Of a DNA stretch of 64,000 nt, positions 42,317 through 52,653 are shown one piece after another. The position numbers and the translations under genes were made by a program. Origin of the DNA: Novosphingobium sp. KA1 (GTDB lineage: Bacteria > Pseudomonadota > Alphaproteobacteria > Sphingomonadales > Sphingomonadaceae); contig NZ_CP021247.1 in assembly GCF_017309955.1 (NCBI RefSeq), forward strand, positions 248,001 through 312,000, read 5' to 3'. The notes under the pieces were generated by a model. That model saw only the letters and a list, made by a program, of their open reading frames with translations. It searched no databases and was not told the DNA's origin. Position 1 is the stretch's first letter. Each line of letters opens with the position of its first letter.

Positions 42317-42539
42317 CGTCTAAAGACCCCCTGAAATTTGTCAAACGATTCTCCGCAGCGCTGCGACAGATCGTTGCGCCGCGCGGCCATAGCGTGGCGA
42401 TTTTACACGAAAATCCGCCGGTTCCGCGCATCGCCTATAAGAGCAATAGCCGGTGGATAACTCGGACCGCCGGATTTCGAAGCCACCTACCGCAAGGCTA
42501 ATCTGACGTTCACCAAAGGATCGGATGTTAGGCGGGACC

Positions 42540-43211
42540 ATGAAAGCCCTCCCCAAACTGATACTTACGCTGCCACTGCTTGCCGCGATCGCCGGGTGCA
42601 TCGGCGAGCCGGACAAACCGCAGCGCCGCCCTACGCAGGCCGCGCGGCCCGCCATAACCGTGCCCTCGCCCCAAGCACGCCAATGCATGGCGACACTCGG
42701 CAGCCAGCACGCGGTGTTCTCGCCCGTGGCGGATCGCTATTATGGCAGCGGCTGCTCGACGGTCGGCACGGTGAAGCTTTCCGCGCTCAATACCGATTCG
42801 TCGACCGTCAGCGTCACCAATCTTGGCCCGGTGACCTGCACGACGGCAACGCCCTTTGCGGCCTGGGCGCGCTTCGGCGTGGACCGCGCGGCGCAGCAGA
42901 TCCTCGGCAGCCGGATCATCAGCATCGAGACCTACGGCAGCTACAATTGCCGCAACGTCGCCGGAACCGCCCGGCGCTCGGGCCATGCAACCGCCAACGC
43001 CATCGACGTATCCGGCTTCGTGCTGGCGGATGGCCGCCGCGTCTCGGTACTGGATGACTGGAACGGCGGCTCCCCCGCCGAACGCCGCTTCCTGCGCGTG
43101 GTCCACGAAAGCGCCTGCAAGCGCTTCGGCACGACACTGGGGCCGGACTACAACGCCGCCCATGCCAACCACTTCCATCTGGAAGCGGACGGCAAGAGCT
43201 TCTGCCGGTGA
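42540..43211 (+). CDS. Extensin-like C-terminal domain lipoprotein
   Basis: 223 residues. A lipoprotein signal with lipobox LAAIAGC (Cys20) is followed by a Pro/Ala linker and an extensin-like C-terminal domain. That domain has RSGHATANAIDVSGF and HANHFHLE, a His-x6-Asp ... His-x-His arrangement like the zinc ligands of VanY/MepA-type peptidoglycan peptidases. Likely a cell-wall enzyme at the membrane. Start ATG 42540; 42525 is also in frame. It converges on hppD. Confidence 0.85.
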   Translation: MKALPKLILTLPLLAAIAGCIGEPDKPQRRPTQAARPAITVPSPQARQCMATLGSQHAVFSPVADRYYGSGCSTVGTVKLSALNTDSSTVSVTNLGPVTCTTATPFAAWARFGVDRAAQQILGSRIISIETYGSYNCRNVAGTARRSGHATANAIDVSGFVLADGRRVSVLDDWNGGSPAERRFLRVVHESACKRFGTTLGPDYNAAHANHFHLEADGKSFCR

Positions 43212-43258
43212 CGGTGCGGGCGGACCTGCATGGGCCCGCCCGTCTCTCCCAAACTCGG

Positions 43259-44371
43259 TTACTCGGCGGGTTCTTCAATTTTCAGCACGCCGCGCCGGAT
43301 CTGGTCGCGTTCCATGCTTTCGAACAGCGCCTTGAAGTTGCCGTTGCCGAAGCCATCGTCGCCCTTGCGCTGGATGAATTCGAAGAACACCGGCCCCACG
43401 CGCGCTTCGGCGAAGATCTGCAGCAGCAGGCGCGGCTGACCACCCTCGGTCGTGCCGTCGAGCAGGATGCCGCGCATCTTCAGTTCTTCGGCCGGCTCGC
43501 CGTGGCCGGGCAGACGCTCTTCCAGCATCTCGTAGTAGGTTTCCGGCGGCGCGGTCATGAACGGCACCCCGAGCGCCTTGAGCTTGTCCCAGGCGGCGAC
43601 GAGATCGTTGCAGATCAGCGCGATATGCTGGATGCCCTCACCGTTGAAGGCGCGCAGGAATTCGTCGATCTGGCCCTTGCCGCCTTCCGCTTCCTCGTTG
43701 AGCGGGATGCGGATCTTGCCGTCCGGCGCGGTCAGCGCCCTGGAGGTGAGGCCGGTATATTCGCCCTTGATGTCGAAGAAGCGGATCTCGCGGAAGTTGA
43801 ACAGCTTCTCGTAATAGTCCGCCCAATAGGCCATGCGGCCGCCGTAGACGTTGTGGGTCAGGTGATCGATCAGATCGAAGCCCGCGCCCACCGGGTGACG
43901 GTCCACGCCCGGCAGGTAGTCGAAGTCGATGTCGTAGATCGACAGGGCACCGTCGCCGTTCCGCTCATAGCGGTCGATCAGGTAGATGATCGAATTGCCG
44001 ATGCCGCGAATGCCGGGAAGGTGCAGTTCCATCGGCCCGGTCGCCACTTGCACCGGCTCGGCCGAACGGGCGAGCAATTCGGCATAGGCCGCGCGCGCGT
44101 CCCTCACCCGGAAACCCATGCCGCAGGCCGAGGGGCCATGCTCGCGGCTGAAGAACCACGCGGGGCTGTGCGGCTCGTAATTGGTGATGAAGTTGATCCC
44201 GCCCTGACGCCACAGTTCCACGTCCTTGGAGCGGTGACGGGCGATCTTCGTGAAGCCCATCGCTTCGAACACGGGCTCCAGCACGCCCTTTTCGGGGGCG
44301 GAGAACTCGACGAATTCAAAGCCATCGAGGCCGATGGGGTTGTCGAAGAGGTCGGAAGTCGGCTCGGTCAT
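43259..44371 (-). CDS. hppD: 4-hydroxyphenylpyruvate dioxygenase
   Basis: 370 residues. Non-heme iron enzyme that turns 4-hydroxyphenylpyruvate into homogentisate. The N-terminal domain has [20 protein letters not shown] (in parts). The C-terminal metal ligands are in [17 protein letters not shown] and the late [14 protein letters not shown] glutamate region. Its ATG overlaps the phhA stop in an ATGA junction, so the two are coupled: phenylalanine to tyrosine, then, after a transaminase not encoded here, to homogentisate. Confidence 0.96.
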   Translation of the reverse strand: MTEPTSDLFDNPIGLDGFEFVEFSAPEKGVLEPVFEAMGFTKIARHRSKDVELWRQGGINFITNYEPHSPAWFFSREHGPSACGMGFRVRDARAAYAELLARSAEPVQVATGPMELHLPGIRGIGNSIIYLIDRYERNGDGALSIYDIDFDYLPGVDRHPVGAGFDLIDHLTHNVYGGRMAYWADYYEKLFNFREIRFFDIKGEYTGLTSRALTAPDGKIRIPLNEEAEGGKGQIDEFLRAFNGEGIQHIALICNDLVAAWDKLKALGVPFMTAPPETYYEMLEERLPGHGEPAEELKMRGILLDGTTEGGQPRLLLQIFAEARVGPVFFEFIQRKGDDGFGNGNFKALFESMERDQIRRGVLKIEEPAE

Positions 44372-45225
44372 GGGGTCGTTTCTCCGAAGGGGGCTTCACC
44401 GGACAGCAGCGCTCCGGCGGGGATCGGCGCCTCGGCGCGCCAGTTTTCGTAGACCGGGCCGAAATCGAGCCCGACAAGGCCCTCGATCAGCTGCGGCAGG
44501 CTTTCGAGGACAAAATAGGTCTTCTGGAAGGCATCGATCATGTAGCCGGTGCGCATCACCCGCTCGGCATCGAAAGGCAGGCGCAGCACGTCGCGATCTT
44601 CCAGGGAATAGCGGGTTTCGCCCGAGGACGAGATGATCCCCGCGCCAAACACACGCAAACCGCCATCCTCGCGCACGAGGCCGAATTCGATCGTGTACCA
44701 GTAGATCCGCGCCAGCATCGGCAGCGCGTCCATTGCCATCGCCCGTTCTCCGGCCTTGCCGTAAAGCTCGAGGAAATCGGCGATCGTGGGATCGAGCAAC
44801 ATCGGCACATGGCCGAAGAAGTCGTGAAACACGTCCGGCTCGACCAGATAGTCCAGTTCGTGTTCCTCGCGCAGCCAGCGCGTCACCGGAAAGCGGCGAT
44901 GCGCAAGGTGATCGAAAAACACCGCGTCGGGAATGAACCCGGGCACCCCCACCAGCGTCCAGCCCGTCGCCGCTTCGAGGATCGCATTGGCATCCTCGAA
45001 GCGGGGAATGCCCTCGGCGCAGTCGAGCCGCTTCAAGCCCTCACGGAAAGCCGCGCAGGCGTGAGTCTCGACCAGTGCCGATTGCCGCGCATAGAGGCGG
45101 CGCCAGCGATCGTGCATCTCAGGGGTATAGGCATGCCAGTGCTGGCCGACGGTATAGTCGTCGCCCGCGCCTTCATACTCTCCCCGAAGGCCGCTCGTGG
45201 TTGTCTGGGTGGACGGCGTCTTCAT
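44368..45225 (-). CDS. phhA: Phenylalanine 4-hydroxylase
   Basis: 285 residues, pterin- and iron-dependent monomeric bacterial type without a regulatory domain. [20 protein letters not shown] (in parts), [18 protein letters not shown] with the two iron histidines, [10 protein letters not shown] with the glutamate ligand and [15 protein letters not shown] 45225 is the start nearest the conserved part. Divergent from an Lrp-family regulator across about 108 bases. Confidence 0.95.
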   Translation of the reverse strand: MKTPSTQTTTSGLRGEYEGAGDDYTVGQHWHAYTPEMHDRWRRLYARQSALVETHACAAFREGLKRLDCAEGIPRFEDANAILEAATGWTLVGVPGFIPDAVFFDHLAHRRFPVTRWLREEHELDYLVEPDVFHDFFGHVPMLLDPTIADFLELYGKAGERAMAMDALPMLARIYWYTIEFGLVREDGGLRVFGAGIISSSGETRYSLEDRDVLRLPFDAERVMRTGYMIDAFQKTYFVLESLPQLIEGLVGLDFGPVYENWRAEAPIPAGALLSGEAPFGETTP

Positions 45226-45239
45226 GTGGACGAAGGATA

Positions 45240-45289
45240 GCACGACCGGCACGTCAGTTCCGTGCGATTGCACCCGTCATTTGCCGTGC
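45240..45289. promoter_or_regulatory. Four GCACG/CGTGC half-sites between phhA and the Lrp gene
   Basis: GCACG at 45240-45244 and 45249-45253, CGTGC at 45261-45265 and 45285-45289. The outer pair extends to ATAGCACG/CGTGCTAT (45237-45244 and 45285-45292), eight bases of perfect symmetry. Multiple spaced half-sites fit an octameric Lrp/AsnC regulator. Confidence 0.45.
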
Positions 45290-45333
45290 TATTGGTGACT
45301 TCCACTAAGAATTGAAAAACGGACAGGGGATTC

Positions 45334-45795
45334 ATGCAGATCGACGCATTCGACCGCAAGATCATCGCGGCCTTGCAGGAAGACGCGCGCATGCCGGTAG
45401 CGCAAGTCGCCGAACGCACCGCGCTTTCCGCCACCCCGGTCAGCCGCCGCATCAAGCGGCTGGAGGACGAGGGCGTCATCCGCGGCTATGTGCCGGTGCT
45501 CGACCCGCGCAAGCTGGGTTTCGAACTGGAAGCCTATGTGCTGATCAACCTCAACGCCCATGTCGACGAGATCATCCAGCGCTTCGAACAGGCGATCCGC
45601 GAGCATCCTTACGTCATCGCCTGTAATGCGGTGACGGGCGACATGGACTATCTGGTCCACGTGGTCGCGCGGAACGTCGATCACCTTTCGCAGATCACCC
45701 TCAAGACCTTGCTGCGCATTCCCGGCGTGCGCGACGTGAAGTCGATCATCGTGCTGGAAGCGGTGAAGGAAGCGCACGGACTGCCACTGGAATGA
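45334..45795 (+). CDS. Lrp/AsnC-family transcriptional regulator
   Basis: 153 residues. N-terminal helix-turn-helix (DAFDRKIIAALQEDARMPVA, RTALSATPVSRRIKRLEDEG) and C-terminal RAM/AsnC domain (AYVLINLNAHVDEII, YVIACNAVTGDMDYLVHVV in parts, LKTLLRIPGVRDVKSIIVL). ACAGGGGA is before the ATG. Divergent position and the half-sites suggest that it controls phhA-hppD in response to aromatic amino acids. Confidence 0.92.
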   Translation: MQIDAFDRKIIAALQEDARMPVAQVAERTALSATPVSRRIKRLEDEGVIRGYVPVLDPRKLGFELEAYVLINLNAHVDEIIQRFEQAIREHPYVIACNAVTGDMDYLVHVVARNVDHLSQITLKTLLRIPGVRDVKSIIVLEAVKEAHGLPLE

Positions 45796-45814
45796 CCGCA
45801 AGGCCCCGGATCGC

Positions 45815-45861
45815 CTGATGCCAGGCCGCAGTGAGGCAAGCTCAACGCAGCTTGGTCTGAG
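45815..45861. repeat. Dispersed imperfect hairpin, family C, copy 2
   Basis: CTGATGCCAGGCCGCAGTGAG, GCAAG loop and CTCAACGCAGCTTGGTCTGAG form an imperfect stem. The central AGTGAGGCAAGCTCA...CAGCTTGGT matches copy 1 at 30064-30108. It lies between the Lrp stop and a terminator. Confidence 0.5.
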
Positions 45862-45875
45862 ACCCTCAACAAGAA

Positions 45876-45898
45876 AGGGGGCCCGCAGGCCCCCTCCC
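45876..45898. terminator. Bidirectional terminator between the Lrp and glutamate dehydrogenase genes
   Basis: AGGGGGCC (45876-45883), CGCA loop, GGCCCCCT (45888-45895). Flanked by AAGAA on the left, which gives TTCTT on the minus strand. Confidence 0.65.
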
Positions 45899-45917
45899 CA
45901 TCATCTTGCGACGCCGA

Positions 45918-48900
45918 TCAGCGGCCGAGCAGGTTACGCGCCTGGCTGGCGATCTGCGCGAGCATCGCCGGCGTCAGCGGCACCGTCTTCTCCGCGCGCT
46001 GCACCATGGAGCGGAAAGTACGTATCGCGGCCGTGTGCGCACGGGCCCACTCCTCGGCCGCGGCAGCCGGATCGGCCTTGCCCGCCTCGGTGCGCGAAAG
46101 CGCCTTGAGGAAGTCGAGCCGCATCTGCTGGAAGTCCCGCGCGAGCCCGGCAACGAGCAGACGCTCCCAGGGATCGGACGGGTTCATCGTCGCCGCATTG
46201 GCCTGCGCCCAGTCGAGGCCAAGCCCCGCGCCGATACGCGAGAACGCGCCGACAAGGCGGCGGGCATCGAGCCCGGTCTCCGCCGCGAGATCGGCAATGC
46301 CGACCGCGCCGTCGAGATCGTAGAGGTTGGCCACCAGCGCCGCTTCCGCTTCCGGCGCGCCCAGTTCGAGCAGGCCCTGACGCAGCTTCTGCGAGTGCTG
46401 CGCGACGCGCTCACCCAGCAGTTCCTCGGTATCGACCGAAAGCGCCGCGACCTGACCGCCGATGCGGGCGATCACTTCCGACGGCGTGCTGCGACCGGCA
46501 CCGGCACGCAGCAGGTCGGCCATGTGGCTGCGCACCGCACCCGCCGCCTTGCTGAACAGCGCAAGGCGAGCCTCCTCGCTCATCGGCGCGGTTTCGAGCC
46601 GGCCCCAGAGCGCGTCGAGATCGAACAGTTGCACCGCCAGCGCGAAGGCCGCTGCGACATGGGCCAGTTCGGCACCTTCCTCTTCGGCCAGTTCGAAGGG
46701 ATGGACGATGCCAAGGCGGTTGACGATGCGGTTGGCAAGCTTGGTCGCGACGATCTGCGGGGCCAGACGGTGGCCTTCGATGAATGCGGCGAAACGCTCC
46801 TGCATGGGCTGCGGGAACGAAGCCAGCAGCAGCGCCTGCAGGCTGGCATCGCTGGCAAGCGCGCTCTTCTCGATGGCGTCCTGCAGCACCAGCTTGCCGC
46901 TGGAGAGCAGCACCGCCAGTTCGGGACGGGTCAGCCCGCGACCGTCCTGCACGCGGCGGGCCAGCGCCTCGTTGTCGGCAAGGCCCTCGGTCTTGCGGTC
47001 GAGATTGCCGCCTTCCTCCAGCGTCTCGATCAGGCGCACTTGCGCCGGGATCGCCGCCGCACCGCCACGCTCCGCGATCGAGAGCGCCAGGGCCTGCAGC
47101 CGGTTGTCCTCGAGCACGAGGTGGGCAACCTCGTCGGTCATGTCGCGCAGCAGTTCGACACGCTGCTCTTCGCTGAGGACGCCCGCGCGCTTGGCCGCTG
47201 CCAACGCGATCTTGATGTTGACCTCGTTGTCCGAGCAATCGACGCCAGCCGAATTGTCGATGAAATCGGCATTGATGCGGCCGCCGCGCCCCGCAAACTC
47301 GATGCGCGCGGCCTGGGTAACACCAAGGTTGGCACCCTCGCCGATGACCTTTGCGCCCACTTCGTTGGCGCTGACACGCAGCGCGTCGTTGGCGGGATCG
47401 CCGACATCGGCGTTGTTCTCGCTCGACGCCTTCACATAAGTACCGATGCCGCCGAACCACAGCAGGTCGACCTTGGCCCAGAGGATCGCCGAGATCAGCG
47501 AGTCCGGGTCCATTTCCTCAAGGCCAATACCCAGCGCCTCCCGCACTTCGGCGCTCAACGGGATCGACTTGGACTTGCGCGAGAACACCCCGCCGCCCGT
47601 GGAGATCAGCGACTTGTCATAGTCGTCCCAGCTCGAATGCGGCAGGTCGAACAGGCGCTTGCGCTCGTCCCAGCTGGCCGCCGGATCGGGATTGGGGTCG
47701 AGGAAGATATGGCGGTGATCGAAGGCAGCGACGATCTTGAGCGCTTTCGAGAGCAGCATGCCGTTGCCGAACACGTCGCCCGACATGTCGCCGCAACCGA
47801 CCACACGAACCGGATCGACCTGCACGTCCACGCCCTGTTCCAGGAAGTGGCGCTGAACCGAGAGCCAGGCACCCTTGGCCGTGATGCCCATGGCCTTGTG
47901 GTCGTAGCCGTTGGAGCCGCCGCTGGCGAAGGCATCGTCCAGCCAGAAGTCGCGCGATTCGGCGATGCCGTTGGCAACGTCGGAGAACTTGGCCGTGCCC
48001 TTGTCGGCTGCGACCACGAAGTACGGATCCTCGCCGTCGAGGATCGTCACGCCGTCAGGATGGACAACCGTGTCGGCCACGATGTTGTCGGTGATCGACA
48101 GCAGCGTGCCAATGAAGATCTCGTAGCTGGCCTGCCCTTCGGCGGCCCAGCCGGCACGATCAAGCGCGGGGTCGGGAAGCTGCTTGGGATAGAAACCGCC
48201 CTTCGCGCCGGTCGGCACGATCACCGCGTTCTTCACGCGCTGCGCCTTCATCAGGCCAAGGATTTCGGTGCGATAGTCGTCGCGACGGTCAGACCAGCGA
48301 AGGCCGCCACGCGCGACCGGACCAGCGCGCAGGTGAATGCCTTCCACGCGGCGCGAATAGACAAAGATCTCGCGCCAGGGCAGCGGCTTGGGCAGCCCCG
48401 GAACCAGCGCGGAATCGAATTTGAAGGCAAGCGCCAGCTGCCCTGCCTCGGCAAAGGCATTGGTGCGCAGCATTGCCCCGACCAGATCGCGATAGGCACG
48501 CAGCAGACGGTCGTCGTTGATCGCGCTGACCCCGGCGAGGCCGGTGCGGATCGCCTCCTGCGCAGCGGCGCGGGCCTTGCCGCGATCGCCGGTGTAGGCC
48601 GGATCATGGATCGCGCGGAACAGGTCAATGAGGCCGAGCGTCACCGTCGGCGCGCCCTGAAGCGCGTCGACCGCGGTGGCGATGCCGAAGTTCATGCCGG
48701 CCTGGCGCAGATAACGATACCAGGCGCGCAGCCAGTTCGCCTCGCGCTTGGACAGGCCAAGGCCGGGAACCAGGCGGTTGAACGGATCGTCCTCGCTGCG
48801 GCCATTGAGCACACCGACCAGCGCATTCTCGATCATCGGCGCCAGCTTGAGCACGTCACCCGCATCGCGGCCGGCGGGCAGCGCCAGCGTGAAGTCGTGG

Positions 48901-50657
48901 ATCGTGCCGATGCGGCCCTTTTCGAGCGGGGTCGGCATTTCCGCGATCACGCGGAAGCCGAAATTCTCCAGCGCGGGCACCGCGTCGGACAGCGGCAGGC
49001 TGCCCTCGGCCTGGTAGATCTTGAGGCGCAAGTGCCCGGCCTCGTCGCCGTCGTTGCCATAGAGGCGCACATCACGCAGCGCCTGCGTGCGGTCGTTCCC
49101 GCCCGCTTCCTCGACCACCAGCTTGCGCATGTGGGCGATGTCGACAGCGGCCTCGGCGGGGCCGTAATCACTGCGGTAGACCATCGGAAAGGCATCGGCA
49201 TAACGCGAGGCGATCGCGGCCGCGCGGGCCGGTTCGAACGACTGCGCGAGCGCCGCTTCCACCGCCTCGCCCCAGCCGCGCAGCATGACCTGCAGACGGT
49301 GGTCGAGCGCGGCCTCGTCGAGCGAACCTGCGCCTTCACGGATGTCGAGCGTGTAGCGCAGCATGGCCAGGTTGCCCGCCTCGACGCTGAGCGCCCAGTC
49401 CAGCGTGACGCCTTGCGCGGCTTCCTCGATCATCGCCTGGATACGCTTGCGCATCTGCGTGGAAAGGGTGTCGCGGGTGATCCACACAAAAGCGAACAGG
49501 TGGCGCGAAAGCGGCGAGGTGGTGACGATCAAGCGCGGACGCGGACGGTCGACCAGGCCGGTCATCGTCGTCGCGAGGCGCTCTACATCGTCGTCCGGGA
49601 AGCCCAGCACGAGGTCGTGCGGCAGGCTGGTCAGGGCATGGGCCAGTGCCTTGCCGGTGTGGCCATTGGGGTCAAAGCCAAGCTTGCCAGCCAGCCCCGC
49701 CATCGCCGTGCGCAGGCGGGGAACCCGGTCGGGCGTGGCGGCCAGCGCGGCGCTCGTCCAGATACCGGCATGGACCGACAGCGCGGTGACCTTGCCATCC
49801 TCGACCAGCGGCACGAGGAACAGGTCGAGCGGCACGCGGCGGTGTACGGTGGCAATGCGGTTGGCCTTGATGACCATCGGCGCGCGCACCGCGCCTTCGG
49901 CCAGCTGGGCGTCGAAGGCCGCAAACGCAAGGGCGTAGCTGGCCTCGGACAGCAGATCGCGCTGATCGCGGCGGCAGACGCCAAGCAGGTCGGCATGGCT
50001 GCCGTCGCGGTGCTGGGTGACATGGCCAAGCTGGGTGAGCATGCCGCCGGCGAACCAGCGCAGCAGTTCGGAACCTTCCGCGTCGCTGACCAGCGCGGAA
50101 TCGGCGGTCATCGCCGCAACCATCTGCGGCCAGTCGGCGACGGCAACACGCACGTCGGCCAGCGTGGTTTCCAGCATGCGCTGCAGCTCGCCGCGCTGGC
50201 GCGCATCGATGCGGGCGGTCTCGATGTAGATCATCGATTCGCGCAGCGCACCTTCGACACCGTTTTCGGGCAGGGCAACCAGGTGCCCTTCGCCGTCACG
50301 CTCGACCGTGACGACCGGGTGGGCCAGACGGTCGATCACGAGACCGGCCTCGGCAATGGCGGCGGCCACCGAATCGACCAGGAACGGCATGTCGTCATTG
50401 ATGAGCGCAATGCGCAGATAACGACGATCCTCGCTGGCCGAGACCAGCTCGATGACCGCCTCGCCCGGCTGGCGCGTCGCTGCGGTTTCCAGGAGTACCC
50501 GCGCGGCCTCGTCGACCCAGGCGCGGTCGTCCACCGGGGCATCGCCGGGTAGCAGGGAATCGCTGATGCGCGATACGATCGCCGCGTGAAGTGCCGCCCC
50601 TCCGGGCCCTTCGTCCGTTCGGGCCTGTGCTGCGATCTTCACTTCATCTGCGCTCAT
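45918..50657 (-). CDS. gdh: Large NAD-specific glutamate dehydrogenase (GdhZ/GDH2 type)
   Basis: 1,579 residues, the size of the 180-kDa class found in Caulobacter, Pseudomonas and Streptomyces. Oxidative deamination of glutamate to 2-oxoglutarate. The long N-terminal part contains ACT-like regulatory modules. The catalytic core has RAGPVARGGLRWSDRRDDYR (in parts), ILGLMKAQRVKNAVIVPTGAKGGF (in parts), GCGDMSGDVFGNGMLLS and GIGTYVKASSENN. ATG 50657 is preceded by GGGAG. Long antisense frames on the opposite strand are composition artefacts. Confidence 0.95.
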   Translation of the reverse strand: MSADEVKIAAQARTDEGPGGAALHAAIVSRISDSLLPGDAPVDDRAWVDEAARVLLETAATRQPGEAVIELVSASEDRRYLRIALINDDMPFLVDSVAAAIAEAGLVIDRLAHPVVTVERDGEGHLVALPENGVEGALRESMIYIETARIDARQRGELQRMLETTLADVRVAVADWPQMVAAMTADSALVSDAEGSELLRWFAGGMLTQLGHVTQHRDGSHADLLGVCRRDQRDLLSEASYALAFAAFDAQLAEGAVRAPMVIKANRIATVHRRVPLDLFLVPLVEDGKVTALSVHAGIWTSAALAATPDRVPRLRTAMAGLAGKLGFDPNGHTGKALAHALTSLPHDLVLGFPDDDVERLATTMTGLVDRPRPRLIVTTSPLSRHLFAFVWITRDTLSTQMRKRIQAMIEEAAQGVTLDWALSVEAGNLAMLRYTLDIREGAGSLDEAALDHRLQVMLRGWGEAVEAALAQSFEPARAAAIASRYADAFPMVYRSDYGPAEAAVDIAHMRKLVVEEAGGNDRTQALRDVRLYGNDGDEAGHLRLKIYQAEGSLPLSDAVPALENFGFRVIAEMPTPLEKGRIGTIHDFTLALPAGRDAGDVLKLAPMIENALVGVLNGRSEDDPFNRLVPGLGLSKREANWLRAWYRYLRQAGMNFGIATAVDALQGAPTVTLGLIDLFRAIHDPAYTGDRGKARAAAQEAIRTGLAGVSAINDDRLLRAYRDLVGAMLRTNAFAEAGQLALAFKFDSALVPGLPKPLPWREIFVYSRRVEGIHLRAGPVARGGLRWSDRRDDYRTEILGLMKAQRVKNAVIVPTGAKGGFYPKQLPDPALDRAGWAAEGQASYEIFIGTLLSITDNIVADTVVHPDGVTILDGEDPYFVVAADKGTAKFSDVANGIAESRDFWLDDAFASGGSNGYDHKAMGITAKGAWLSVQRHFLEQGVDVQVDPVRVVGCGDMSGDVFGNGMLLSKALKIVAAFDHRHIFLDPNPDPAASWDERKRLFDLPHSSWDDYDKSLISTGGGVFSRKSKSIPLSAEVREALGIGLEEMDPDSLISAILWAKVDLLWFGGIGTYVKASSENNADVGDPANDALRVSANEVGAKVIGEGANLGVTQAARIEFAGRGGRINADFIDNSAGVDCSDNEVNIKIALAAAKRAGVLSEEQRVELLRDMTDEVAHLVLEDNRLQALALSIAERGGAAAIPAQVRLIETLEEGGNLDRKTEGLADNEALARRVQDGRGLTRPELAVLLSSGKLVLQDAIEKSALASDASLQALLLASFPQPMQERFAAFIEGHRLAPQIVATKLANRIVNRLGIVHPFELAEEEGAELAHVAAAFALAVQLFDLDALWGRLETAPMSEEARLALFSKAAGAVRSHMADLLRAGAGRSTPSEVIARIGGQVAALSVDTEELLGERVAQHSQKLRQGLLELGAPEAEAALVANLYDLDGAVGIADLAAETGLDARRLVGAFSRIGAGLGLDWAQANAATMNPSDPWERLLVAGLARDFQQMRLDFLKALSRTEAGKADPAAAAEEWARAHTAAIRTFRSMVQRAEKTVPLTPAMLAQIASQARNLLGR

Positions 50658-50802
50658 AACGTGCTCCCGCATTCCTTACGGCTTGCGGCGTCTGCGCTCG
50701 ATGGGGCGCGCAGCGCCTGCCTTCGACATATAGGACCGGCCATGCTTTCCGGCATCCATCTTCCCCCGGAAATTCACGCAGGGAAAGGTTGGGCCCTTTC
50801 AA

Positions 50803-50820
50803 CGATGCAATGCAGCATCG
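50803..50820. promoter_or_regulatory. Short perfect palindrome in the glutamate dehydrogenase leader
   Basis: CGATGC, AATGCA, GCATCG in the 244-base gap between the last glycosyltransferase gene and the dehydrogenase. Possibly an operator or a terminator of the polysaccharide operon; no T-run. Confidence 0.3.
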
Positions 50821-50901
50821 CCGCGTTCCGGACGACCGGTCGCGAGCCCGGAAACGCAGACCCAGCGTTGTAACGGGGTTTCTCAGTTGCGCAATATTCG
50901 A

Positions 50902-52653
50902 TTAACGGGAGGAAATTGCATAATTTGCACCAACAACCGGCTCCGCAGATCCCGGCACCGACAACCGCACGATCCGCACGACGGGTCCGCCGATTTCGCC
51001 CGGCTCCGGTCGGATCGTCGCCACCACCTGCCCCTGTGCCAGAAGGGCCCGATAAGCCCGGCAAGCTTGTGCAAAGCGCGCGCATTCCCGGGCGTAACGG
51101 TCGTACTGGGTGAGAATCGCATAGTCGGCGCGGCAGGTCGCGCGAAGGTCCGCCGGCATCGTGCCGTAATCGAGATTGCTGCGGCCGCCGCGCGCCGCCG
51201 CAATCGCACGGTAGTCCATCCGCGCCGAGAGCCGCGCTCGCACGTCGATGCAACCCGCTTCGCCCATCGGAAACCGCTCGGCCCAGGGCTGGCGCAGCAT
51301 GTCGAACGCAAAGTGCTCGACGAGGATCGTGCGGCCCGGCGGGATATGCGCGATTGCCCAGGCCGTGGCGCGCTGGCGCGTATCGTCCGCCCGCTCACGC
51401 GCCCGTTCGGTCATCGCCAGCATCGGCGCAAGGCAGGCCGCGATGAGGATCAGCACGGTGGCGCACACGGCAGTCGGGTTGTTCGTCGGCCGCATGGGTG
51501 AAAACGAGGGGGCATCGCGAAATCCCCGCAGCACCGCCATCGTCCCCAGTCCGGCCAGCGCGGCCAGCACCGGTAGCAGCGGGATCGCCCAGCGCTCCCA
51601 CACCAGTCCCTGAAACCCCAGCGCCAGCCCTTGTGCGAGCATATACGGCACCAGGACAGCCAATGCGCGCCGGCAGCGTGCCAGCCGCTCAGCATCACCC
51701 AGCGACCCGGCCTGCGATCCGGCCAGCGCCGCCAGGCCGGCAAATGCCAGCAGCAGCCCCACCGCACCGAAGCCCGCCAGCAACGGGCCTTGTGCATACC
51801 ACAAGAGGTTGCCGAAAAACCCATGCCCGGTCGCCTCGAGATGACGCACCTGCACCTCGCCGCCGAGATCGCGCAGAACCCGCGCGGGTGCCAGCACCAG
51901 CACCGGCGCGACCAGTGCAAAGCAGCACAGGCTCATCCCCCCCGCCCCGGCGAGCCGCCGGACGATGCCGCCCCAAGTTTCCCGGCGAGACAGGCCGGAG
52001 GCAATCACCGCCCCGGCAATGGCCGTCGCCGCCAGCGCGGCGGGCCACTTGGTCGCTGCCGCGCAGGCCAGCCAGAAAGTGGTCCGGACAAGATCCCGGC
52101 GCCCCCCGCCTTGCACCACGCGCAGGCTCGCCAGCAGGACAAGCTGCAGGAACGCGGCTGCCATCACGTCGCTGCGGATCACTTGCGACCAGGTTACATG
52201 GACCGGACAGATCGCCAGCAAGAGTGCCGCGACAAGGCCCGCGCCGATACCGCCCAGCGCCCGTCCCAACTGCCAGCACAGCCAGACCGACCACCCGCCA
52301 ACCAGCGCCATCGCTGCCCGTCCCGGCAGCACGATGATGCCGGGATCGAGCCAGACTTGTCCCGCAAAGTCCGCAGCATCGGCAAAGCGCCCGCTTAACC
52401 GCCCGGCCGCCAGCACCCCCGCATCGACAAGCGCCAGCAGATACATCGTGAGGGTTGCCGGATGTCCGTACCAACCGGGATCGAGCGTCCCGGTTCGCAG
52501 CATTCGCAGCGCACCAAGCTCAAAGATCAACTCGTCCGGATCGTTGAGCGCGGGCAGACCGAAGGCAATGCCGCGCAGGCGCAGGCCAAAGGCCAGAACC
52601 ATGATCGCCGTCAGCGCCGCCACACCGGTGCGGCCCATGGCAGGCCTGTTCAT
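50902..52653 (-). CDS. Glycosyltransferase family 39-like membrane protein
   Basis: 583 residues with about 11-12 membrane helices. The first loop has LNDPDELIFELGALRML, the acidic motif of GT-C enzymes, and a later cytoplasmic or periplasmic tail is soluble. Likely uses a polyprenyl-phosphate sugar to add a residue outside the membrane. ATG 52653 overlaps the preceding gene's stop in ATGA. Last gene of the polysaccharide operon. Confidence 0.8.
   Translation of the reverse strand: MNRPAMGRTGVAALTAIMVLAFGLRLRGIAFGLPALNDPDELIFELGALRMLRTGTLDPGWYGHPATLTMYLLALVDAGVLAAGRLSGRFADAADFAGQVWLDPGIIVLPGRAAMALVGGWSVWLCWQLGRALGGIGAGLVAALLLAICPVHVTWSQVIRSDVMAAAFLQLVLLASLRVVQGGGRRDLVRTTFWLACAAATKWPAALAATAIAGAVIASGLSRRETWGGIVRRLAGAGGMSLCCFALVAPVLVLAPARVLRDLGGEVQVRHLEATGHGFFGNLLWYAQGPLLAGFGAVGLLLAFAGLAALAGSQAGSLGDAERLARCRRALAVLVPYMLAQGLALGFQGLVWERWAIPLLPVLAALAGLGTMAVLRGFRDAPSFSPMRPTNNPTAVCATVLILIAACLAPMLAMTERARERADDTRQRATAWAIAHIPPGRTILVEHFAFDMLRQPWAERFPMGEAGCIDVRARLSARMDYRAIAAARGGRSNLDYGTMPADLRATCRADYAILTQYDRYARECARFAQACRAYRALLAQGQVVATIRPEPGEIGGPVVRIVRLSVPGSAEPVVGANYAISSR

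Noticed and set aside
45906..50552. A 1,548-codon open frame on the plus strand opposite the glutamate dehydrogenase gene
   Set aside because: It mirrors the dehydrogenase exactly, has Arg/Gly/Ala-rich composition and no domain. High GC keeps the antisense frame free of stops.
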